From Oscillatoria acuminata PCC 6304 (GTDB taxonomy: Bacteria; Cyanobacteriota; Cyanobacteriia; Cyanobacteriales; Laspinemataceae): DNA of 64,000 nt. A program made the translations under genes and the position numbers. The DNA lies in the NCBI RefSeq assembly GCF_000317105.1, contig NC_019693.1, forward strand, positions 6,077,227 through 6,141,226. The letters are read 5' to 3'. The notes beneath the pieces are model-generated. The model saw only the letters and a program-made list of their open reading frames with translations. It had not been told where the DNA came from and searched no databases. Positions 26,700 through 34,093 of this stretch are shown piece after piece. Every line of letters begins with the position of its first letter. The stretch's first letter is position 1.

Positions 26700-27030
26700 T
26701 AGCCCTGTCAAGGTGGTAAATCGAATCCCGCCTCATCCTAAGTTTCTTGTAGGGGCGTATTGCATACGCCCTCTTTATCGGTCAATGGAATACCGCCTTA
26801 TCCTTGTTTCTTGTAGGGGCGTATTGCATACGCCCTCTTTATCGGTCAATGGAATACCGCCTTATCCTTGTTTCTTGTAGGGGCGTATTGCATACGCCCT
26901 CTTTATCGGTCAATGAAATCCCGCCTCATCCGGAGTTTCTTCTAGAGGCGTATTGCATTCTTGTAGGGGGTATTGCATAAATCAGAGGGCGTATGCAATA
27001 CGCCCCTACAAATACACCTTGACAGGGCTA
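26700..27030. mobile_element. MITE family A, copy 1, with 64-bp internal tandem repeats
   Basis: It starts TAGCCCTGTCAAGGTG and ends CACCTTGACAGGGCTA (16-bp perfect terminal inverted repeats). The same 12 bp, ACCCTTGAATAC, lies on both sides (26688-26699 and 27031-27042), a target duplication. Inside, a 64-bp unit with a GGGCGTAT-TGC-ATACGCCC foldback starts at 26743, 26807 and 26871, followed by decayed units and an inverted copy. No transposase is encoded. The 11-12-bp duplication suggests IS4-family mobilisation (inference). Confidence 0.92.
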
Positions 27031-27053
27031 ACCCTTGAATACCAGATTCCGGA

Positions 27054-28544
27054 TTAGTCCCGACGAATCCAGCTTAAAAGCCAAGAAAATAGGGCAAAAA
27101 CAATTGTACCTACGGCAATACTAATCAGAATCACCATGACAAATAATGCGACGGAGGGGGACCGTTCCGGGGGATTGAGGGAGGTGATGGGTTGATCTAA
27201 ACTGAGGTAAATGGAACTAGCAGCGACAACGGCAGCAGTTCCAACTCCAACGGCGATCGCTTCGAGTTTGGTTTCCAGATGTCGTTCGCGATCGATGCGT
27301 TCGATTTCCACAATACCCCGGATCGTGGCGATCGCGCGATCGACCAGTCCCTTGCCATGCACAAAATAATCTAAATCCGCTTTAATTCGTTCTTGAAAAT
27401 AAGGCACTTCTTGTCGCGTAAAATTCTCCACAAAACTTAAATCAATCGGTTTTAAATAAAACACATCTAAATTTTGCTTGCGCTGAATTTCATCCAGGGC
27501 TGCATCATATTTTTTAGCATCAATAGCAATCGTATTCCGATTTCGTTCTAAAACCTGCTGGAGTCGGGAATATTCTAAGGCTAATCCAGGCATAATTTTC
27601 AGTTTTTGCTTCAGATTTTCTAAATATTTATACCCCAGCCTTTTATTGGGAACTAAATTAGATATTTGTTGATTAACATCAGAAATAATCCCCTCTATTT
27701 CCTCATATTTTCGATAGGTTTCCTGGTAGCCACTTCGAGTAAAATCAAAGCTAGTTAATATTTTATTGCGATAATAAAATAATTCAATTAAATCCCAATA
27801 GGCCGATTCAAACTTGCGTTTGAGGGTATCATCTCGAAAGAACAAAACTAAAATGTGACGATAATCGGACTGACTTTCTAAGGTCTCAATATCTCCAAAT
27901 TCAAAAATTGGACTGCCAAATAACCGACCTTTGTTGCTATAAGAGGGCCGCTTTTTGGGGTCGTCAATCAATTCCTCCACACATTGACAAGCCAAGTTTT
28001 TTAACCCTTCGGGAGAAAACTGCTTTTGCTCGTCAGTTAAGTCCGCAGTAAGGAGGAGCGTTTGGCCTAAGGAACTTTCGATAAAGTCGGGGAGTAATAG
28101 GTTACCATCGGTATTAAATTGACCATAAATTGAAATCGGAACGGCGTCGGTTGGGCGCTCATTTTCTTTTTCGGGCCGACGAATATTCAAGGCTAAGGCA
28201 TAACTATCAAAAACTCGACGGGGACAAGCAATTCCCGTGAAATTGACCGGATATCCCTCAAGTTTCAAGGTCCCTTTAAAATCGATTAGGCCATTTTTGT
28301 GGAGATTGATGATATTGCCCGGTCCTTCTTCTTTGGGGTCGTAAGCCTGTTCTCCTTTCGGTGCATAATATCCCACCAAATCTAGGGGGGTTTCATACCC
28401 ATATTGGGTGAGAATTTGTCCGAGCTTTTCCCATAATTTTTCTGCCCCAGGTACTATCCGGGCTTCAGCACGAATGCTGGTTTCATGGCGTAAATGAAAG
28501 GCAAATAAATGAATGTTTGGAGCGTTTACTTTTGGAGGAGTCAT
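27054..28544 (-). CDS. Unknown protein with two C-terminal transmembrane helices
   Basis: 496 residues from ATG at 28544. An N-terminal domain of mixed alpha/beta type (NIHLFAFHLRHETS, LVGYYAPKGEQAYDP, RRVFDSYALALNIRR) is followed by a long coiled-coil-like region (about 270-400) and two hydrophobic helices near the C-terminus (AVGVGTAAVVAASSIYLSL and VMVILISIAVGTIVFALFSW). The layout (soluble domain, long helices, two C-terminal TM segments) resembles CorA-type membrane proteins or stress-sensing anchors, but I see no GMN motif. Its function is unknown. Confidence 0.6.
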   Translation of the reverse strand: MTPPKVNAPNIHLFAFHLRHETSIRAEARIVPGAEKLWEKLGQILTQYGYETPLDLVGYYAPKGEQAYDPKEEGPGNIINLHKNGLIDFKGTLKLEGYPVNFTGIACPRRVFDSYALALNIRRPEKENERPTDAVPISIYGQFNTDGNLLLPDFIESSLGQTLLLTADLTDEQKQFSPEGLKNLACQCVEELIDDPKKRPSYSNKGRLFGSPIFEFGDIETLESQSDYRHILVLFFRDDTLKRKFESAYWDLIELFYYRNKILTSFDFTRSGYQETYRKYEEIEGIISDVNQQISNLVPNKRLGYKYLENLKQKLKIMPGLALEYSRLQQVLERNRNTIAIDAKKYDAALDEIQRKQNLDVFYLKPIDLSFVENFTRQEVPYFQERIKADLDYFVHGKGLVDRAIATIRGIVEIERIDRERHLETKLEAIAVGVGTAAVVAASSIYLSLDQPITSLNPPERSPSVALFVMVILISIAVGTIVFALFSWLLSWIRRD

Positions 28545-29098
28545 CACTAATTTTCTATATTTTTTGATTAATGCTATGGCAAATGAAAAGTGAAAATGGG
28601 GGAATTTCCCAGCCTGGAGACTGATGGTTTGGGTTTAAGTTCCATCGGTGAGATTCCTGCTCTTTCCCAGTTTCAAACCCTCGGATCTTAGCGGAAGGGT
28701 TTATTTCTGGTAATCCGTCGAGAGGGGTAAAATCTCAGGGGTTATGGAGGGTTTCTCCCGCTTTGCTACGCCTACAACTCACCCGCGATCGCCAGATTGC
28801 TGGATTTGAATTTCTGTCATGAATTGTCCTGATAATTGGGTTCAAATATTAGACTCTTAACTGAGAGGGTTTTAGCTGTCGTCAGAGGAAGTGGAAACCC
28901 ACTCCCTAAACCTGTGTATAAAATGTTATAAAACAGTAGCGAATCTCCAATCGGTGAAGGGTTAACTTGGTGAATGGATCCTTAAATAATTGTGCAGGCC
29001 CAGGCCAGACCCAATTGCGATCGCGACCTGAATTAATTTTATCATCCCCTTGCCCTCGGGCGGCATTTGTAAACCCCATAAACTGCCATAATAATCCT
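28545..29098. other. Intergenic region without a recognisable gene
   Basis: About 550 bp between two minus-strand genes. Frames here are short and show no family similarity. No clear terminator or operator was found. Confidence 0.5.
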
Positions 29099-30634
29099 TT
29101 AATATCCCTCAGCTTCAATTTGCCGAACCGCCGTGAGGGCGGAATAACTTACCCCAGCGGTTCCTTCCCCGGGATGGGTGGAATCTCCCACTAACCACAG
29201 ATGAGGAATGGGAGTCCGCGTCGCTAGTCCAAAGGGTCCGAATGTGGCGACCCGCTGCCCAACCCCTCCCACAATCCCGCGATCGCGTCCCGTAAACCGG
29301 GCAAAGGTACGCGGCGTTGCCGATTCCTGATAAACAATCGTCTCTGCATTCAGGGCAAAATACCCTCCCAACCGGGCGATGGCGGCGGTTTCATACTGTT
29401 GTTTTAACCGGGAATAATCCTCACAATCGGCCCAAATTTGCGTATCCGTAAACGAAGAAGCGGTAATCGTTGCCATCCCCTCGGGCGATCGGCCATCTCC
29501 AACCCGACTCACCGACACAAATAAAGAATTATTCTCCCCAATTTCTCCTTCATAGTCATACAAAAATTGTAAATGCGGCGGACAATTTTCCGGAATCGCT
29601 TCTTGTTTGACCCCCAAATAAACCACAAATGCCCCGGATGCCGGAGGTAAATTCTCCACCCGACGCCGATACAACTGCTGAAATAAGTTTTCTGAATCTT
29701 TGGGCAACTCCACTAGAGTGACCAGATTCTGCACCGGCACATTAGCAACAATTAAATCCGGTTGTTCCGTCCAAATTTCCCCAGTTTTTTGATTGAAAAT
29801 CGTCACCGTCGATGCGCCGGTTTCTGTAACCTGAATCTGTTTGACCGTATGGCGCATGAACAGTTCGCCCCCATGTTTTTCTAACCCTTCCACCAGGCGA
29901 TCGCTCAAAACTTGCATACTCCCTTTTAAATGAGATAACCCTTGGGGAGATTGGGAGACCCCTAACGCCGTAGCTGCATACAATAACGCCGTTTCCTGGG
30001 CATTCACCTGGGAATATAATTTCAATTGCAAATCCAGAAAGGTTTTCAGCCGCTTGTCTTGGTGTAATCCCAAACCTCGCAAGGCATTCCCCACCGTCAT
30101 TAATGTAAAGGGAACTGTAACCATCGTATCGGGACGGAAGGCTTTGATTAACTGCCACAGATCCCATAGATTCCTCGGTGGTAAAACCGGGTCCCGTCCT
30201 TGAAACTGCCAGGAAGCCCGAAATAAAGTGGCCATTAACTGCCAAAAGGGTTCGCTACCGGGAAACTGGCGCTGGCGTTCTCGTTGCCATCGTTGCGGGT
30301 CCCGCCAAATATTAATCGGGGTGGTTTCTCCAGGTAGAAACACCGCGCAGGCAGGGTCACAATCCGTTGCCTCGGGCAGATTGATTCCTAATTCTGAAAA
30401 AATCCGGTGATGAATCCCCCCCGGTTCTAATCCCGCTACTTGGGTTGCGCCTACATCAAAGGTAAATCCCTGTCGCCGGAAGGTCGAGGCACAGCCCCCG
30501 GGTACGATCGCCAAGTCGAAAACCCGCACTGAATAGCCTCGCTTGGCTAATAACGCCCCGGCAGTTAACCCGCCAATTCCTGCCCCAATCACAATAACAC
30601 GAGGTTTGTTTTTACCCTGATGATGGCTAGACAT
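29099..30634 (-). CDS. crtD: CrtD-type C-3',4' carotenoid desaturase
   Basis: 511 residues from ATG at 30634. It begins MSSHHQGKNKPRVIVIGAGI followed by the FAD motif GxGxxG and ends with the family FAD-binding segment (HLWLVGDSTHPGEGTAGVSY). FTFDVGATQVAGLEPGGIHH near the N-terminus is characteristic of cyanobacterial CrtD rather than CrtH or CrtI-type phytoene desaturases. CrtD introduces the 3',4' double bond in myxol/myxoxanthophyll synthesis at the thylakoid or cell membrane. CrtH-like carotene isomerase is the main alternative; the two families are close. Confidence 0.75.
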   Translation of the reverse strand: MSSHHQGKNKPRVIVIGAGIGGLTAGALLAKRGYSVRVFDLAIVPGGCASTFRRQGFTFDVGATQVAGLEPGGIHHRIFSELGINLPEATDCDPACAVFLPGETTPINIWRDPQRWQRERQRQFPGSEPFWQLMATLFRASWQFQGRDPVLPPRNLWDLWQLIKAFRPDTMVTVPFTLMTVGNALRGLGLHQDKRLKTFLDLQLKLYSQVNAQETALLYAATALGVSQSPQGLSHLKGSMQVLSDRLVEGLEKHGGELFMRHTVKQIQVTETGASTVTIFNQKTGEIWTEQPDLIVANVPVQNLVTLVELPKDSENLFQQLYRRRVENLPPASGAFVVYLGVKQEAIPENCPPHLQFLYDYEGEIGENNSLFVSVSRVGDGRSPEGMATITASSFTDTQIWADCEDYSRLKQQYETAAIARLGGYFALNAETIVYQESATPRTFARFTGRDRGIVGGVGQRVATFGPFGLATRTPIPHLWLVGDSTHPGEGTAGVSYSALTAVRQIEAEGY

Positions 30635-30939
30635 TCCCAATTAGCTTTACATTTTTTAATATTTTTTTAATTGTAAAGGATTTTTCAGCATTTGGGAACG
30701 GTGGGGAACGGCAAAAGTTGAGTAGGGATCAGGTCCTTGATTGCAGGACGACTTTCTCCTCCCGGGGAGATTGGGGCATTTTAGCCCGAATTTAAAACGA
30801 TTCAGTTTTTAACTTTTACTAAAAATGGGGCAATGGTTAAGGGGATATATTTAGGGAAAATCAGGGTCAATTGGCAGGAGTAGATAGAATTGATATAGTA
30901 GATGATTCCCTGATTAGGTGAAAGCGATCGCTGGGCGAA

Positions 30940-31266
30940 TTAGACCAGGATGGTGGGACTAACTCGCAGCCGTTCATCATCACAACCCGATTCTAAAATA
31001 TCGAGTTCGCAGGCCAGGTCGCTGATTTCTAAAATGTACTGAACTGAACTATTTAAGTTGCACAAACTTAAACGTTTTCCGGTTTTGCGAACTAGGCGGG
31101 CGACTGCCAATAAGGTGCTGACCCCACAATGACTCAAGGATTTGACCCCGGCCAAATCGATGAAATAATGATTATAGTTTTCTGCCACTAAAGCTGCAAT
31201 TTTTTGCTGAAGCATTGCGGAGACTTTTACATCTAAATTTCCCTGGGGTTTAACAATGACGTTCAT
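30940..31266 (-). CDS. STAS-domain protein (anti-sigma antagonist-like)
   Basis: 108 residues: one STAS domain (MNVIVKPQGNLDVKVSAMLQ, NHYFIDLAGVKSLSHCGVST, LVRKTGKRLSLCNLNSSV). In phosphorylation-controlled STAS antagonists the strand-loop motif reads D-S-S-G with the second Ser phosphorylated; here the same place reads S-H-C-G, so this protein may act without phosphorylation. The C-terminal tail (CDDERLRVSPTILV) is unusual. Its partner is unknown. Start ATG at 31266. Confidence 0.8.
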   Translation of the reverse strand: MNVIVKPQGNLDVKVSAMLQQKIAALVAENYNHYFIDLAGVKSLSHCGVSTLLAVARLVRKTGKRLSLCNLNSSVQYILEISDLACELDILESGCDDERLRVSPTILV

Positions 31267-31402
31267 GCTGGTTCTCCTCCTAAAACGGTCCCTTGAATAG
31301 TTATTCTGATCCTTGATTCATCTGAATGCCCCTGATGGAATCGGCCAACGGGTGTTGGTTTTTATTGGATGAGGGAAAATTCTATCCGTTCCTATTATAT
31401 GG

Positions 31403-31530
31403 GCATGGGGAATAGGGGAATAGGGGAGGTGGGGGAGACCGCCAATCGAGATGGGGGAGATGGGGGAGAATTGGGGGAATTGGGGGAATTGGGGAAGAAT
31501 TGGGGGAATTGGGGGAATTGGGGGAGATAA
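31403..31530. repeat. G-rich low-complexity tract
   Basis: Runs of GGGGGA-type units (ATGGGGGAG, ATTGGGGGA) repeat here, able to form G-quadruplexes on the plus strand. It sits in the 435-bp space upstream of the M16 protease. A C-rich sister tract lies at 45395-45478. Confidence 0.85.
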
Positions 31531-31701
31531 CGGGTTAGCAATGTAATCTGTTTGGAGATGTAATTAAAGGGCTAGATATTTGGGGTGAGTGCCTTGGGGG
31601 GAATTAGCTTGAGGGATGAGAAAAAATCTGTGATTGTACTCTCCCCATTGGGTAAAGAATGATTAAGATAGAGGAAGAAATCTCAAATAAACGAGTATCT
31701 A

Positions 31702-33042
31702 ATGACTTCAACGCTTGTTAAGTTTTCCTCTCTCCCGCGTCTGAACTGCCCCAAAATCCATCGACTCGCCAATGGATTGACGATTATAGCAGAACAGATG
31801 CCAGTGGAGGCGGTGAACCTGAGCATTTGGGCAAATGTTGGTTCGGCGGTGGAATCCGATGAGATCAACGGGATGGCCCACTTTTTGGAGCACATGGTTT
31901 TCAAAGGAACCCAACGCCTTGAAAGCGGAGAGTTTGAGCGCCGCATTGAGGAACGCGGTGCTGTGACAAATGCTGCTACAAGTCAGGATTATACGCACTA
32001 CTATATTACCTCAGCCCCCCAGGATTTTGCTGAACTTGCCCCCTTACAAATTGATGTGGTCCTCAACCCGAGTATTCCCGAGGATGGGTTTGAACGGGAA
32101 AGACTGGTGGTTTTGGAAGAAATTCGGCGATCGCAGGATAATCCTCGTCGCCGCATTTATTCTCGGGCGATGGAAACCGCCTTTGAACGATTGCCTTACC
32201 GTCGCCCGGTGTTGGGTCCAACGGAGACGATCGCTGGACTGAAGGCACAGCAAATGCGGGATTTTCACGGAACCTGGTATCAACCGCGAACGCTCACTGC
32301 TGTTGCGGTAGGCAATTTACCCGTGGAACAATTAATCGGGATTGTGGCAGAGGGGTTTGAAAAAAACGGACGTCCTGCTTTCTCTCTCAATCCCAACTGG
32401 CAACTCGCCACCGATGAGGAAGAACTCATCCCAGAACCGAGTCAAGTCATCGGCGCAACCCCAGAACCCGCCTTCGAGAACATTGTGCGCCGGGAATTTG
32501 TTGATGAAAAGCTGCAACAGGCCAGACTGGTGATGATGTGGCGAGTTCCGGGATTAAGGGAGTTAAACAAAACTTACGCCTTGGATGCGATCGCCTCGAT
32601 TCTGGGACGCGGACGAATGGGACGATTGGTCCAGGATTTACGAGAAGAGAAAGGGTTGGTTTCGGGCATTTCGGTCAGTAATAGCTCTTTTCATCACCAG
32701 GGTGTTTTCACGATTTCCGCTCACTTGCCCTCGGAAAATCTGGAAGTAGTGGAAGCGGCAATCCAGGAACATCTTCGCACATTCCATCAAGAGGTGGTGC
32801 GTCAATCGGAAATTGATCGCATTGTCACTCAGGTGGTGAATCGGTTTGTTTTTAGTAACGAGACACCGAGCGATCGGGCTAATCTCTATGGATATTATCA
32901 TTCTCTGATCGGAGATTTAGAACCGGCGTTTAATTATCCCACTCACTTACAGTCTCTCACACCAGAGGACCTCCAGCAAGCGGCATTAGACTATCTGTCT
33001 GCGGATGCTTATGGCCTGGTGACGATTAAACCGGCTGTATAA
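31702..33042 (+). CDS. M16 family zinc peptidase (processing protease-like)
   Basis: 446 residues. The inverted zinc motif HxxEH is seen as HFLEHMVFKGT (about residues 73-83), preceded by NGLTIIAEQMPVEAVNLSIW and followed by the distal Glu region (EERGAVTNAATSQDYTHYY). A second half follows with AVAVGNLPVEQL and QARLVMMWRVPG. M16 peptidases of this length are bacterial relatives of mitochondrial processing peptidase, usually cytoplasmic or periplasmic in cyanobacteria. No signal peptide is evident. It is followed by a good terminator. Confidence 0.93.
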   Translation: MTSTLVKFSSLPRLNCPKIHRLANGLTIIAEQMPVEAVNLSIWANVGSAVESDEINGMAHFLEHMVFKGTQRLESGEFERRIEERGAVTNAATSQDYTHYYITSAPQDFAELAPLQIDVVLNPSIPEDGFERERLVVLEEIRRSQDNPRRRIYSRAMETAFERLPYRRPVLGPTETIAGLKAQQMRDFHGTWYQPRTLTAVAVGNLPVEQLIGIVAEGFEKNGRPAFSLNPNWQLATDEEELIPEPSQVIGATPEPAFENIVRREFVDEKLQQARLVMMWRVPGLRELNKTYALDAIASILGRGRMGRLVQDLREEKGLVSGISVSNSSFHHQGVFTISAHLPSENLEVVEAAIQEHLRTFHQEVVRQSEIDRIVTQVVNRFVFSNETPSDRANLYGYYHSLIGDLEPAFNYPTHLQSLTPEDLQQAALDYLSADAYGLVTIKPAV

Positions 33043-33064
33043 AAGAGGGTAGGGTGACGGTTAT

Positions 33065-33087
33065 AAAGACGCGATATCGCGTCTTTT
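33065..33087 (+). terminator. Terminator after the M16 peptidase gene
   Basis: AAAGACGCGATATCGCGTCTTTT: a perfect palindromic stem with a trailing T-run, about 20 bp after the stop. Confidence 0.8.
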
Positions 33088-33248
33088 GTATTTTCTGAAG
33101 ACTGGCGACTGCTGGCCGGAAATGGCTAGACCCTTTGGCAGACCGGATGGGGTATAATTTGGGGGAGTGAACCTTTAGAGAATGCTAGAGCGAGATCTCC
33201 CTGTTCCATTTTTCTTTGAGCTATGTCACCCTACCCCTGAAATTGAAT

Positions 33249-34031
33249 ATGGATGCATCAAATTTAGCCCTCAAACAATTGTGCAGACATTTGGCCGGTT
33301 ATCAATGCGAATTATCAGAAATTAATCATTCGTTATTGATTGGGGCGATCGATAATGGATTGCTTGAACTCGATTATTATGTAGATATAGACGATGAATT
33401 TTATCCAGAAATCTTAGAACTCCTCGCCGTCCCAGACTTTGCACCCTTTTTAGCCTCCCTGCGCCTGACTGCCCCAGATGAAGGCATCAACGGAACGCGA
33501 TCGTGGGATTTAGAACCCTTAATCCAAGGCAACGGAATCTATCAAAACCTCAAACAGTTAGACATCCAAGGAACCCAACCGGAACATCACAATCGCACCA
33601 TTTTAGGCAATTTTGCAGAAGATGGCATCATCGCCCGACTCTTGGATAAAATGCCCAATTTAGAACAACTCTCCATTCCCTCCGCACCCAGTCCCACCTT
33701 TTTTGACCGCCCTGCTCACCCGTTAAAACATCTCATCATCCAAACCGGCTACGATACCCAAAATTTTATTTTCAATTTAGCACAATCCACTTGCTTTAGT
33801 CAATTAAAAACCCTCGATTTTACTGATTATGCTGAAACCTATATTAAAGACTATGAACAACACAAAACATCCAAATTCCATTATTTACAACTCTTCAATT
33901 CCCAAGCTCTCCCGAGTTTACAAACCCTGATTATTAAACATTCTTTATTAACTGAACAAGACACACCAGAACTCCAGCAAAGCCTATTAGGAACTCAACT
34001 AGACCTCCTCAGAATTATCCCTGGTTTCTAA
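33249..34031 (+). CDS. LRR-like hypothetical protein
   Basis: 260 residues from the ATG at 33249; a TTG start 33 bases upstream is possible. Spaced leucine-rich strands recur (FAPFLASLRLTAPDEG, YQNLKQLDIQGTQ, LEQLSIPSAPS, LKHLIIQTGYD, LKTLDFTDY, LPSLQTLIIKHSLL), giving an LRR-type or STM4015-like solenoid. It is probably a cytosolic protein-binding module. Its function is unknown. It is convergent with the VIT/vWA gene. Confidence 0.6.
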   Translation: MDASNLALKQLCRHLAGYQCELSEINHSLLIGAIDNGLLELDYYVDIDDEFYPEILELLAVPDFAPFLASLRLTAPDEGINGTRSWDLEPLIQGNGIYQNLKQLDIQGTQPEHHNRTILGNFAEDGIIARLLDKMPNLEQLSIPSAPSPTFFDRPAHPLKHLIIQTGYDTQNFIFNLAQSTCFSQLKTLDFTDYAETYIKDYEQHKTSKFHYLQLFNSQALPSLQTLIIKHSLLTEQDTPELQQSLLGTQLDLLRIIPGF

Positions 34032-34043
34032 GATGGGTCATTT

Positions 34044-34073
34044 GTAGTTGGTCATTGGTCAATGACCAACTAC
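34044..34073. terminator. Perfect palindrome between convergent genes
   Basis: GTAGTTGGTCATTG-GT-CAATGACCAACTAC: a 14-bp stem with almost no loop, bounded by the stop codons of two converging genes. It can serve both strands. It also resembles a dispersed cyanobacterial repeat (GGTCATTGGTCA). Confidence 0.65.
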
Positions 34074-34093
34074 TGGGGAGATGGGGGAGTTTT

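Noticed and set aside
26743-26934. Possible CRISPR-like or VNTR coding array (also 45129-45383)
   Set aside because: Units are contiguous 64-bp copies without spacers and lie inside an element with inverted ends and target duplications; frames through them are repeat artefacts.
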